Assembly (NCBI GenBank): GCA_011317545.1 | Contig: WUJK01000014.1 | Coordinates: 62,001 to 126,000, forward strand | Length of the DNA: 64,000 bases | From: Coniella vitis | Lineage: Eukaryota > Ascomycota > Sordariomycetes > Diaporthales > Schizoparmaceae | Direction of reading: 5' to 3' | Shown: piece after piece, positions 48,242 through 60,114 of the stretch | How the letters are laid out: the number at the start of each line of letters is the position of its first letter | Position numbering within the stretch: the first letter of the stretch is position 1 | Notes under the pieces: model-generated | What the model was told of the DNA's origin: nothing | The model's database searches: none | What the model saw: only the letters and a program-made list of their open reading frames with translations | Made by a program: the position numbers and the translations under genes

Positions 48242-49278
48242 CGCTCCGGTCGCGCCAAAGATCCAACAACACCAAGCATACGCCCTCCTTATTACGAACA
48301 GTCCGAATTTCCCCTCTTTGAAGCAAATCGCCGCAGTTACAGTACCTCGCCCAGGACCTCTTAGCCGTGCTACTACCCGATTACGACCGTCGTGATTTCG
48401 AATCATCGTCGCTATTCGAGTCCCTTCCTTCAGACTGCACGGGCACCGCTGAACAACAATAATAACAACAGACGTTACCAAAACAAACGGCTAACGCACC
48501 TGCTACGCCCACGCAACAATAACAATACTAGGCTGACGCTCCTTCCGAGTGGTCTGCCGCACGTTATTCACCTGCCTCACAATTGCCTTCTGCACAGCTG
48601 TCTCCTGCCTTACGTTCTGCATCGCCATTGTCTCCTCTGTTGCCTGTCCCTCTTGTTTTCATCGCTCCCGATGCATCTCGCATTTCCGGACTTGCAGTCC
48701 CTTCGAGAGACCGGAGCAGCTAGTTTAGCAGCCACTTCTTATTACTGGTTTGAAGCCAGCCTTGCATCTCCGATACTATTGTCATCAATAATCAACAGCG
48801 AAGCGGCACAAATCAAGAGACTGGTCTCACAGCCGCCAAGCCCGGCCGCAGTCATGGTCCATCGAGAATTTGGCCTCATTTTCAATTTGTTGTATGTCAT
48901 ACTCAAGAACCCATAAAGCTACAAGGAGACTTTGACAACTGACCTCAGCAAATGCAGTGAGGCCTAGTCGTTGGTAATTGTTCAACGAATCAACTGTACT
49001 TTGGTTCAGCGACAGTGCGTCGGCTATGGTTCGCCCTCAGGACACCATGACATTGGGAAGACAACGAAGCAGAACTTGAACAAAGCGGGAGCATCAAACC
49101 CAAAGCTCACTTGAATTACCACCTCCGGTACACACATCACCACATTCTTCGTCCCCATCTCGGGCGCACCATATCCATCACCTGTCAAGAAGTCGCCAAA
49201 CGTTTGTCCAAGACGGGAAAGCGAACACCGGAGAAGGACTTTTCGTGCTTCTTCCACTCTGGAGCAACGTCAAGGTAG
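48242..49278 (+). pseudogene. Decayed coding region with in-frame stops
   Basis: From 48242 one frame reads GRAKDPTTPSIRPPYYEQ-type sequence. From 48331 another frame takes over (LAQDLLAVLLPDYDRRDFES) and can be followed to 49278. It is broken only by stop codons: TAA at 48460, 48463 and 48520, TAG at 48529 and 48721, and TGA at 48751, 48940, 48958 and 49048. Several stops stand inside glutamine runs (CAA CAA TAA TAA CAA CAG), as C-to-T mutation of CAA would give. A competing frame (48392-48916, 174 codons) is open but Cys/Leu/His-rich and looks like a shadow. The family is unknown. Confidence 0.35.
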
Positions 49279-49768
49279 CTCTGGGTGTCTCTGGGCATGC
49301 TTTAAGCCTCGATGCTATGCCTTACAACTGAAGCCAATCATTTTGCTCAGTATTGTTACGCCACGCAGCACCATCAATTCGGGGCGTGAGAGGATATCAT
49401 CCGCCTCTCCTCCTATCGGCGACTTTCGGCAACATGATGCGGTGCAGACCAAGCGGACTGGGGTCACTGTTCAGGAGACGTGGCATTAACCCTTGCCATC
49501 CTCAGGTCAGCGTCAACTTCCCGCGTCTCAAGAGGCAAATCAGGGTGGCTTTAATTGCACCATTCTAATGCGTACCTGCTCCGACTTTGCCTGTCAACAA
49601 CCAGGCGTGTCGGCCTATGGCCTTTCTCATCGCCATGGATGATCACGGCTTGCACATTGCCTTTGACAACATCTCAACGCAGGTGTTGAGACTCTCAAGG
49701 ATGTGTAGGCGGATAGGCCGACCATAATGAGCTGAGGGTCAAGCTGGCTGAACAAAAGAATCAAGTCG

Positions 49769-50944
49769 TTGAGTTGGCTCTTCGCTATTATGTTGGCCGA
49801 GTACCCATCTGGTCTCTCGATTGACGTTCTGCGCGCGTTACAACACAATTTGAACAATGCCCATTCGCGGGCCCTGGCGGCAGCCCACTCGCATATTCGA
49901 GCACGCGCTTCTGTCTCTTTTTTTTCTTTTTCTTTTTCCTTCTTTCTCTTTTGGATCGAGATTTTCGACATCGAAAACAATCAAGGCTCCGTTGCACGCC
50001 ATATCCAGAATCCTGCCGTCCACCAGCGTGGGCCTGCTGCTGGTGCGAAATCTGCAAGAACATATATATACAAAACCGTGACAACAATGACGAAGATGGC
50101 GCAGATGACGCAGACGACACAGATGACACAGATGATACAGATGATAAAGATGATACAGATGACACAGATGACGCAGATGAAGACAACAGTGAAAACCAAG
50201 TGGAAAATGAGCTCTCAACCAAGAAATGACAAAGCCACGAGGAAACGGACACATGTTGAGGGCGCCCGAGCCCGGCATTTATTGCCAGAACCTTTTGCCT
50301 CTGTTGACAATACCGTCACTACAGCAGTTCCGATCTCAAGTGTCCGCGATATGACCCATCAGGACCAGGACCTATCCTAGGGCAACAACCCAAATTCTAT
50401 TGCCGACCCAGATGTCCGCGGATCCACCCTAGCTCACGTCCTTGACGATTTTCCGTCGCGGTACCTTGTTCGATGGCCATTACGAACCCTGGACATCTTC
50501 ACAATACTGGATGAAACGGCGACAGAGACGATAGAGAGTGCAGGCCCACACCCAGACGAAGCCGTTGCCGCAGCCCAAGATTTTAAGCTGCTACTATCGC
50601 AGTGGACGGAGGTCACCTTGGTGTCCGCAGACCACGCATCCCAATCGAATGGTTCTGTCTCGGAGCTTTGTCTTGGATGGCGTGGTAGTGCGGGAGGAGG
50701 CGGTGATAAGACTGAAGAGAGTGCAGAATATCAGAGCTTGCGGGCCATCTCTGGGACACTGGAAACTTATCCAATCCATGCAATATACTGCCCAGTGTTG
50801 GCATTGGCTATCAAGATCGACAAAATCTCTACCTGGGTTAAGCGCCATAAGATGCACACGACGAATACAGTCTCCACAAAGACATCCAAACAAAAAGATG
50901 AGACACGCACGTGCTGCTGGAACCCTCGACACCTGCAACGATGA
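49769..50944 (+). pseudogene. 391-codon frame with a single internal TAG
   Basis: One frame stays open from 49769 to 50377, meets TAG at 50378-50380, and then stays open to 50941. The first part includes a T/C-rich stretch that may be an intron and a 9-base tandem repeat read as MTQ/MIQ triplets. The second part (DFPSRYLVRWPLRTLDIF, then HPDEAVAAAQDFKLLLSQW) looks like a soluble protein. A CAG-to-TAG change would explain the stop. No family is recognised; a living gene with an intron across the TAG is also possible. Confidence 0.35.
50089..50190 (+). repeat. 9-bp tandem repeat (ACAGATGAC-like)
   Basis: About ten degenerate copies of a 9-base unit (GACACAGAT and GATACAGAT variants) run head to tail. 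One frame gives Asp-Asp-Thr repeats, another Met-Thr-Gln repeats, and the third Arg-Ser/Arg-His-like sequence. All three frames lack stops inside the array, so frame choice cannot be made from the array. Confidence 0.85.
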
Positions 50945-51990
50945 ATGGACCCGGACGCTGTCTTCCTCCAACATCCTCTTGCGCCACGGCCCCCAGTCGT
51001 GCCTTTGCGCTTCTTTCGGTTGGGACCTTGGCTTTAGCAACACGACGCTGGTGCTTGCCATTTGGGTCTGGTGATCGACCCCAAGATGCTCGCGACGAGG
51101 GACTTGCGACAGCAAATGCAGCAGGTCCTGGCTGATGCATATATCTAAGCCCTCTGCACAGCCAGTGCCGCGTACCTTTGCGTCCGGGCACAGCTCGGCA
51201 TGGCTTTTCTGTTGACCTTTCGTCAAGCTTTGAACCCACCCTGCAGAAATATTCGCCAGCGCTGGACGTCATCCTTGGGATTGAGAGGTATTGTTCAAAA
51301 TATCCATTCTCGTCTCGACTGTCTGCATTTCAGATCAGACTGTTCTGCTGACACCTTCTCTAACCCCAACTCCGGCTCAGGGAAGGTGAGCGAAAGGGGA
51401 TTCAACAAGATGATGTGCAAGTTCTACCCAAGCCCAAGCTTGAAGACCCAGCTAGACGTAACGTCTACAGCCGATGTCTCAGCTGTAGCTTTTGGCGAAG
51501 ACACAGAGGCACGGAGTAAGCAGATGTTCACAATTAGGGGATACCCAGCTATTTTCTTTTCCATGCAACCCTCGACCGCCGTATTGCATGGTTGTCGTCC
51601 CCAAAACTCCAAGAATCGACCTGAGCGATTGCCGATTACATGTCCGCTGGACCACAGAATGGATTAGCTGTGGGCAGTTGATTCAACATGACCGGAGAAG
51701 AATTGCAGTGGCTCCTTGCTCGACGAAGGCCCATCAAGAGTATCGTCAAAAAAGGAAAGCTCTAGTATGTCACCCTGCCTTCATTCTGCTCTTTCCTTCT
51801 TCGTATATATTGACGTTTTGAAAATGCAAACAGCACTCTACATACAAACTCAACTTCCCTCCCTCGTCGCGTATACACCCTGTCGTCAGTATCGAGCACT
51901 TGTTGCCCTGTCTCGACGTTGATAAAGACCCTTTCCAGCGAACGCTGCCTCCGCCTCCGTCAATTGACTACGACGATAACAATGGACCTG

Positions 51991-52170
51991 AACAAGAAGT
52001 CGAACGCATATTGAACAAACGCATTGACCGCCGCCGCAAGAAGGACAATGCTATTCAATACCTCGTGAGATGGAAAGGCTACACCGCAAAGATGACGAAT
52101 GGCTCAGTTTGAAAGATTTGGCACATTGCAAAGAGCTGATCGTGGAGTATGAAAGAGGCTTATTTGGTGA
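51991..52170 (+). mobile_element. Chromodomain relic of a Ty3/gypsy chromovirus
   Basis: EVERILNKRIDRRRKKDNAI, then YLVRWKGYTA, is read in one frame. After a one-base shift near 52090 the next frame continues KDDEWLSLKDLAHCKELIVE. Together they give a full chromodomain with the aromatic positions and WKGY core typical of chromovirus integrase tails. The frame break shows it is dead. A matching relic lies at 62232-62385. No integrase or reverse transcriptase was found next to it. Confidence 0.7.
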
Positions 52171-52189
52171 AAATAAACGCAAATCAATG

Positions 52190-53537
52190 CGAATAAGCAT
52201 AAATGCGTACAATGGGAATGTGGACGGATTCTCCTGGTTTCGATCATGTTATAATCGAGGTTGAGATTCGATATTGCAAAACCAACCCTCCAGAACTCTG
52301 CTTCCATCGATCCCTCTCATGAGGCAAGTGGACTGGTTTTTGTCATGAAATGCATAGCACACATTGCTAACATTCAAAGTCCAGATGATGTTGTCCGACT
52401 CAGAACCAACACCCCGCACATTTACCACGTACCCAGACACAATACAATGTTATCCGGTGTCCACAGCAAAAGGATGGCTATGACTGTGGAGTTTGGCTAT
52501 TGTTGAATACACTTTGGAATGAACAACCAAAGGGGAGGAAACGTAAGGCTATACCGCCTCCTGTGCCTTAAGGCTGATTTCCGACCTCTGTTTACAAGAG
52601 CGCTCTGCGACAAGTCTCTGCAGACCCTCCACAGGCGCATGTCCAAGCATCGGGCGCTTTCAGATACGCATGGTGGTCCTCTCGGCCGACTGACAGGCAT
52701 CAAAGAAAGAAGGAGAAGGCTTGAGAGAACCAAGACAAGAACTGGTAAGAAGTGGAGGAAGACTACCAAGAAGCTCAAAGGGCAGCAGCGGTGAGCATTG
52801 AAGAACAATCATCGTGGACACAAGGATTGTGCACCTCAATGAAGAGGCTGAGGAATGCAACAACAGTGAACACACCAGAGAATGTCCGGATAAAGCCTTC
52901 CAGCTGGGGGGGGCCAGCACCACCGTTATATTGGCCATTGCCTCGACACCAGGCTCAAGGGCTACATCAATGAATGGTGCCAACGATCAAGAACAAGACT
53001 GGGGCAGGGCCTGGATACTCTTCAATTACCACAGGTCCATGCGCAAGACTCCGTGGGACTTGTTCAAGGGTCGCCGAGAGACCCAACGGCTCCGATTGTA
53101 ATGGACAGGTCAAACAAGTTGATAGCAAAGAAGACCAAGACCAACCGGATTATAGCACAATTCCCAAGGCCTGTCTCTCCAACTTGCTCATCAATATTGA
53201 TCTTGGTACATTAAGAACTGGAAACCGTCTTCACGATCTAAGCATTGGCTATTCTTCGCTCTGGAGTTCCACGGGAGCCAGCACACACAACCCCAGGTCG
53301 AACTCGCTGCTCACCTAGCCCCCGCATCAGCTTTTATGCCAGAGGACAGACCAAACTTTCAAACACGTTGTTAGTATCCCCTCTCAGTTTCCCTTCATCA
53401 CACGCTTCGTCTTCCCTGCTTGAAAGCAGTTCCATCGCGCCTATTGCTTCATCCCCTTCCGGCGTTCGCGCAGCTTGTTCGCAGTGCTAACGGTTTGTTG
53501 GTGCAGTTTTTCAACGTTCCGCAGTCAATCAATCAAG
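52190..53537. other. Relic-rich spacer, no gene assigned
   Basis: Contains a 91-codon basic frame (52519-52794; KERRRRLERTKTRTGKKWRK) without recognised family. It also holds a leader-like region ending in an intron-like GCTAACGG...GTGCAG just upstream of the ATG at 53538. Confidence 0.35.
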
Positions 53538-54747
53538 ATGCCGCCCAAACGTTCTGCCAACAACGATGGCAACCAGTAAGTATACCTCATGCTTGTCTTG
53601 CGTGAAAGCACCGTCAACCATGCTTCTAGGCCTGGTAAACGTGCCAAAGTCGCCGCTGCCAATAACAACAACAACAATGGTCCTCCCGCTCCTGCTCGAC
53701 CCGTCGCCGAGTGGTGCACCTTGCCCTTTTTCACCCTCCTTTTGCTAACCTTTCGTACGACAGATCTTTCAAACCAAGAATCAAACAAACAAAAACAAGG
53801 TACGCACTTCCCAATTCTTGGCGATTCTCCTTCTGACTCCGTGCGTAAAGATGTCGCTCCAGCCTGCCAACGTCGCTCTTCCTGGATTCGGTGGCACTGC
53901 CCTCGTACGATACTCCGGTCGATGGAAGTGGGTAACGCTCCCTACGGGCAGTATTGCCAATCGTCGCCTGCTTGCCAACCGCCCGGCCGGCAGGTGTCTC
54001 TGGAGACCGCCTTGCTTCCGATGCCTGCTTCAAGCAGCTTCATCCGTGCCGCACTACAACAATATCAATGCCTATCAACGTCCTCGCCTAAAACGCGGTG
54101 TCCTCGCTAGACTTTGTTCCTCGTATCGCCAGACTCGAGCACTTACTGCTATAGCACCAAGTCCGCAGATATCCTGCCTATCAGCTATGGCAGCCTCACG
54201 CGATCCCATACTTGGCCGTGGGATATCTTTGGGACTTCATCTCAAGTCCCCAGAGTGTCCTTTTGTGCGCGGCTATCTCGCTACCACCATGCAGGAATCG
54301 GGACAAAATGCACTTGCATCGGTTAGTTTGCACATCGACCGACCCATCAACCAACAACTTTCCCCATCCGGCATTGGAATCAGGAGACATTGGTACAGAG
54401 CTTGCGCGTGGAAGCACCTCTCTACCTCTTCTCAGCATAACAGACGTTCGCAAGTAGACCTTGATGAGCTGCAACTTGCCCTCACCTTTGATTGTACCCT
54501 ACCTGGTGGGCTGGTCGAAGCAGATCAAAGCGTCAGACGCCGAAGCCCGCCTGAACCAGTTCGCATCGAGGTGCGGTTCTGGTCCACTCTCGGGGCCATG
54601 CCGCCACCAGCTCTTGTGGCAACAAATGCGCACGAACTTAACGGTGCGCCATTTTCTGGGTGCGTGCGCCTTCCCGGCTTTCAGGCTGGTGCTTGCAGTA
54701 CGTGCGTTTGGGTTAACCATATAAATAGCAGCATGTTTGACCAATGA
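53538..54747 (+). CDS. Hypothetical nuclear-type protein, uncertain structure
   Basis: An ATG at 53538 opens MPPKRSANNDGN. A 54-nt intron (53576-53629, GTAAGT to CTTCTAG) joins it to QPGKRAKVAAANNNNNNGPP, a nuclear-localisation-like and Asn-rich start. After about residue 45 the structure is unclear. One frame runs unspliced to 54110. A better coding candidate is the 299-codon frame from the ATG at 53851 (MSLQPANVALPGFGGTALVR) to the stop at 54747, reached through intron-like segments ending TTGCTAACCTTTCGTACGACAG (branch and acceptor) and TCCGTGCGTAAAG. I could not find a phase-consistent donor for the first of these without creating TGA. It may be a live multi-exon gene or a broken one. The family is unknown. 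Confidence 0.35.
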
Positions 54748-57327
54748 TGTTATCGATATTTAATGGAGCAGATTTGTCGAATGAACTGACAATTCGCTAA
54801 ATCGAGTCGGGGGATCTTGCGAAGATATTGCGCATTTCCCTGCAGATACGGTGGATGGCAACGAAGACTGGAGTGTCATGCTGCAACAACTACGACACTT
54901 TCTGATCTCCACCCTCAAGAGCACGACTTCCAGGTCGCTGTCCTCGCAGTCGTGGGCTGCGCTTTCCATTTGGATTATCAATAGGCCTCATGCTCTGGTT
55001 GTCGAGTTTCTCCAACCTGAGAAGACAGGAGTTGCCGTCCACTAGGCTCGCATGGAATGGATTGACTGAGACGATGTTGTGGTATGTCTTTTTTCGTCTT
55101 TTCCCTCCTTCTTCAAGGCCCAAGCTAAACAACAAGAATACCAGTGGAATGTAGGACCGAAGGCTGAGAAGATTGGTGTGGTACTTTTGGTTGACGGCGA
55201 CAGTTGGCTTGAACATTGCAATCGACAATATCATTACCAGCATTCTAGATATATCATCATCATCATGATTACCACCAGTATCGTTCTGGTGTGGACGAGC
55301 AGCAAGTTGCGCTGATGTCGACACGCAAAGCAGACGACAACTGACGACTTGCATGGTCACAGCCAACATCGCCAAAGATAACAGTATTATTGGGCAACAC
55401 CATTATCCTTGGCTGCTTTCCTTTCAAAAAAGTCGATGGTGGCTATGAAGCTATAACATTCATCGTATTCTCAAGGTGTTCATTCATGCGCAAAGCCGGA
55501 ACCCGAGACGTCAAGCCTCAGGCTTGGCCGAGAGGATGCAGCTCTGGCGCACCAGGTCCTCATGCGGAGGATGGCCTTGAACCACTGGCGGCGGAAAGTC
55601 ACTCTCCATGCAGTCAGTCGGTGCCGAGTCCGGCCTAGGCCATCTACCTTTCCCACTGTGCTCCGAAGACCGATACGTGCGGGCGGGCTGCGTGCTCGTT
55701 TTCTGAGGGAAGGAGCTGTCGGTAGGTTGGTGACAGGGGCACCCATCCAGGCAGCAGCGCCAAGCCGAATCTCAAGCTGCTCTCAAGTCCAGGACGGGAG
55801 CGCGAGAGGCAAGTGCGCTCAACCTCGATTACAGGCAGCAACCTTGACAGACACCTTTGCGCTTCCGGTTGCTGTCCACCTTCTTCCCACCGAACGACTT
55901 ACTTCTCCATGCTTGTTGAACGTCGGTTGGTCAACGAGCCTATTCATACGTTGATTTTCACGAGCTCTTGGGCGGAGCTCTTGGGCGAGTGGTTTGGCCA
56001 CGCCAATGTCCACAACTACACGCAACAAAAGGTCACTCGACGTTTGACCTTTCGCCTCAAACCCCAAATCCAGGCTGAGACCCCATCCTCAACGGCTCCA
56101 GGGGATCCAATGGGACAAGCAGCAGGCATCATTGTCACAGTTCGCTGGCAGAAATCCGCGCCCGCTTCAGGTGAGCTAAATATACCACCGACAGCGACAT
56201 CCCTTTCCTCCTTCCCGACACTGCGAGCCGGTCTAGCCAGACCTATGCCGAGAGTTTAGAACAGAAACTTCTGCCTCGTAGATCTGATGGTCATCCGAGA
56301 CGCGTCCCTGACTGGCTGGCTGACTGACTGACTGGTTGTACTCTGCAGGAACTCGCGAATGCCCGGATCTCGCAACCCTCGACGACGAACTCCAGGCCCT
56401 TTCCCGCCATATCAGCTCCTTGCCGACTTTGAAGCTTCTTACATCAAGACTTGTCAGACATGGCGTGGGTTGATGGGTGCCAAGTCGCAGGCAAGTCGTA
56501 TTGGCGTCGAGCGAATGGGCCGCGGTGGCTCACATGCAACGATGCCTGCCCTCAATTCAGCGTCGGAAACACTCGCAACCCCGCTACCAAGATTGCCTAC
56601 GATCGAGCCTTTCTCGCTCAGCGCAAGACTATGGTACGTTACCATAGTATATAACATGAATGCCCCAAGTCTCCAGCCGCTGTTAGGTATGGTTTCATTT
56701 CTTCTGCTCCGCTCAGGACAACAGACATGCTAACTTGCGTCCATTACGCCCAGCTGGCCCCCAGAACGATCGACCTAAGATTGCCTGAGTACGAACACGT
56801 CGTGGGTGCGCTCCTTCCCTGTCGGAGCCAGCACCACGATGCCCTACTACTACACACCACCAGGCGTGCTTTCCCTTCATAAAACTTGCGCGCCATATAC
56901 CCGCCATGTGCAGCTTTCTCATCTCCTCTGTGTGCAGTTGCGCAGAACGGCAACAGCAAGAGGAATAGCAACGGCAACAGCGATAGCATCAGCAGCAACA
57001 CGACCCCTCACTACTCCCTTGAGTATCTTGTTGGTTGTCTATTTGCCGTTATTAGTAGATCTGTAACGATGGCGACGCCCCTTCAAAAGATAGTAGACGA
57101 CTATGCGTGGGCGTTGCTGGGCGTGAGCGGCCCTGCGACTTTCATAACACCAAGCTGTTGGTGGTGTTTGACACCAGAAATGCGTTTATAATGGCAGTGT
57201 ATAGAATGGAACAGGTGAAATCATACCAAGAGAAGATCTGTTGCTTCGGTCCTTCAGACGATCCAATTCGTCCATTTTCATCCTTTTCAGCCGCTGAAGA
57301 CACGCAAGATGGTTTCGACGCCATTAA
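54748..57327 (+). pseudogene. Scattered exon-like relics
   Basis: Coding-like pieces appear in changing frames: DGNEDWSVMLQQLRHFLIST near 54853, LSDMAWVDGCQVAGKSYWRR near 56451, and IVDDYAWALLGVSGP near 57087. Intron-like segments with good signals survive, for example from GTATGG at 56686 through TGCTAAC to GCCCAG at 56754, and one ending CTGACTGACTGG...CTGCAG at 56349. The mix of intact splice signals with frame breaks suggests one or more decayed nuclear genes, not retrocopies. The products are not recognised. Confidence 0.35.
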
Positions 57328-57862
57328 ATTGATTCTGAAAATCAAGCTTCGTCGAGTGCCGCCGTCGCGACTCAGGCTTCCTCAAGCAGTGCCGCTGCGA
57401 ACACCCCGTCTCGCCCTTCCTCCTCCCGTCTCGGCCGTTCCCTGGGTGAGTTTCGTCCTGGTCCATTACTATCAAGAGCGAACCGCCCGTCTAACTTGAG
57501 ATTAGATGATATTTACGAGTTCACTGGTGATAACGTCGATATCCAACGCTCCGCTTCTCCTCGGAAACGCCGTCCTGATGTGTCGCCTCGTACTCCCACC
57601 AAGCGCACCAAGTCTTATACCACCGCTTCCATGAACCTCCCTGGCTGGGTCAGAGGAAATGCTTAGTCTCAGGTTCACACCGATGAAAAGGACAATGATT
57701 AAGATGCACCTCCCTCGGCCGCTTCAGCTCGTCGCGCCAAAACGGTCCGAAAGTATGATGTTACTGTCTTGGAGGATGGCCAAGTTGAGCGTCCAATTCC
57801 CTGCATTTCCTGCCTCAAAAGTTGCAACAGCAGTAACAGTGATGGAAAGTGTGTTTCTTTCC
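57328..57862 (+). pseudogene. Gene relic with intron and Gln-to-stop changes
   Basis: A Ser/Ala-rich exon (57328-57444, ending PSSSRLGRSL) joins across a 61-nt intron (57445-57505, GTGAGT, TCTAAC, ATTAG) to DDIYEFTGDNVDIQRSASPR. The frame then runs to about 57862 with only two breaks, TAG at 57664 and TAA at 57697. Between and after them the same frame reads SQVHTDEKDND and DAPPSAASARRAKTVRKYD, then VERPIPCISCLKSCN and DGKCV, a Cys-rich possible zinc-binding start. About five or six stops would be expected by chance over this length. Both stops are one C-to-T step from a Gln codon, so RIP-type inactivation of a once real gene is likely. Family not named with confidence. Confidence 0.55.
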
Positions 57863-59600
57863 CTGACGCCCAATCTCTCCCTTTGCCAAACTTGACAAAA
57901 ACACAGGCGAAGCTACGAAGGAACAGATGAAAATTTGATACGATCGCCACTGCCTCCCCACTGTCGTTCGGGCCGGGCCTGCTGAAGCAGTTGTGCTCCC
58001 TGGCCCCTCCAGCCAAGGCCTTTTTTCAAGGTCTTGGTGTCCCGGCAGGAAAGTACCGGTGCTGGGAGATATACGCCCTCCGGAAACAAAGACAGGCACT
58101 CTCTTGCGATTTCCGGCATATCAATCGAACCGCAGCATCTCCTCCCGGTCTCAGAGTACATCCATTACCGCGTCTTTCACCCGGCCCGAGTATACATGTT
58201 CGGCGGTCCGTCTTGCTTCTTTCCCAGCACTGAAAGCGGACGAAGCGGACGTGTTCCGAAGCAGTCGCAGCCAAATTATCAACGCACTCTTTTTTCCCTT
58301 TGTTTCAAGGGCTCGAGGTGAAGCGTCCACCCATCTCGATAGTGTGTGTACGGCTAGGCCAGTCAACACAAAAAACACCTCGCATACTTGTGAGCATCCC
58401 CCAAAAGTCACATCATGGGACCCATTCCTTCCTCCTGTCCTATTCATGTGACCTCAGCACGACTGACAAGAGTCACCGACACACAGGTCCTTCCACACTC
58501 TGAACGGCAGGCTCGACTTCAGGCTACAAACAGACAATATATATTAATCAAGCTATGGTTCCAATGTCTCGTTAACCCATGTGGACCTGGCCTGAGCCCG
58601 TCCAACCAGCACTGCCAAGGCCGCAACCAAGATTCTGTCCATGCCGCCTCATAATGCTCCTGCTCGAGGCGAGCATGTGATCAGGATGAACATGAGGACC
58701 GATACCATTACCCAGTAGTCACTCACCGATGTCCGCGTGTCCAGAGTGACACGGCTTCTTAATTGCAGCCGGATGCAGCCTTTTTCACACCAGACTTCTT
58801 GCTTCATCCCCTTTCCGTACTCTCATAGAGAGTGTGGTCTCGGTCCTGGCATAAGACTCTGGCTTACAACTGATGATTTCCCACGCCATTATAAGCTGGA
58901 GATCTAAAGTAGGCGGTAGCCTCTCTGATCGGCCACTCTCTGGTACGAAACGCCAAATAACCACGAAAAGATGAAACACCACAGATTCTGGTCCCAAGGC
59001 AAGCCTCGTCTCGGGAGTTTTGTTGTCGAGAACATTGCAGAGCCTGTTGGGTCTGCACCATCTAGCAGTTGGTGCCGACATGAATGTTGTTGCCCTTCTG
59101 GGCACTGTCGAAGCCGTAAGAGCGCGCGGATGTACAATCAGAAGCACATTAGACGCGGTGGTAGCGAGCGAACAAATAAGATACGTCCTAGAAAAGGGTC
59201 GAAATGGCTAGCTAAAAGCTACCCGAGAATACAAAATGGCCTAGAAAAGCTGGGTCGCTCTTGATCTCGCGCCTTGTACCATTCAGGAGGATCATGCAAC
59301 AAGCAGCCCTCAGGAAGATCGATGCCAGGGCCTGCTGTTGGTGCAGCCTTGGTACTGTTCCACGGCACCGCAGCCACAGCATACAACTTGTGCAACTACC
59401 CTCCACCAATCGAAGCGCGGGGTCGCACAAAACAACCTCCTCGAAGTTTAAGTAGGTACAGGGCTTGGAAGGGTCTACTTGCCATCAAATGTAGCGAAGG
59501 CATTTGATGAAGGCTACTACATCACCTACTGTTCCAGGGCTCAGTGTGGAGCGTTCTTCTGGCTAAGCCACCCAGCCAAAACCCATATATCAAGCCCAGG
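57863..59600 (+). other. Further relic sequence
   Basis: A frame at 57993-58451 (VPVLGDIRPPETKTGTLLRF, then SRSQIINALF) may continue the relic ending at 57862 after an intron that ends ACACAG near 57908. Beyond 58.5 kb no coding-like piece is convincing. Confidence 0.3.
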
Positions 59601-60114
59601 GCCCCCTTAGAAGTAGTTGACCATAAACATGCTCTTTTCTCGTTCTGATCTGACCCCTATGGGGCCCTTTTCTGTAGCTTCTGGCTCAAGAGGCTTTAGG
59701 GTGGTTTCTTTTCCCTTTAATTACCTGCAAATCTCAGTTCCTTCCAACGAAAATACTCCAATGGATCAGCTATATCTCCTGTATAGTCCTTTCTATATAT
59801 CCTATAAGCGCCCGAACGTTGTCTGGCTTCTGATCAGAAGCTATAGACAAGTGAGGTGTCCAATTGGGGTGGCCAACAGTCATTTTCCGCCTTGCCAACC
59901 GACCATTTCTGCTGTTTTGGAACCCCATCTGGCTCTACAAAGGCCTTTTTGCGTGGATGCACATACCCAACCTCATCAACATGAACGAAAAGTCGTCTGA
60001 TGGTATTACTCGAAGACAGCCTTACCCTGTTGTGGTAGCTTCCTTTTTCGGTTTCAAAGGTAGATTGGTAGCCTCATCTACATGGCACAGGTCTGATGTT
60101 AGTCCTTTGGAAAC

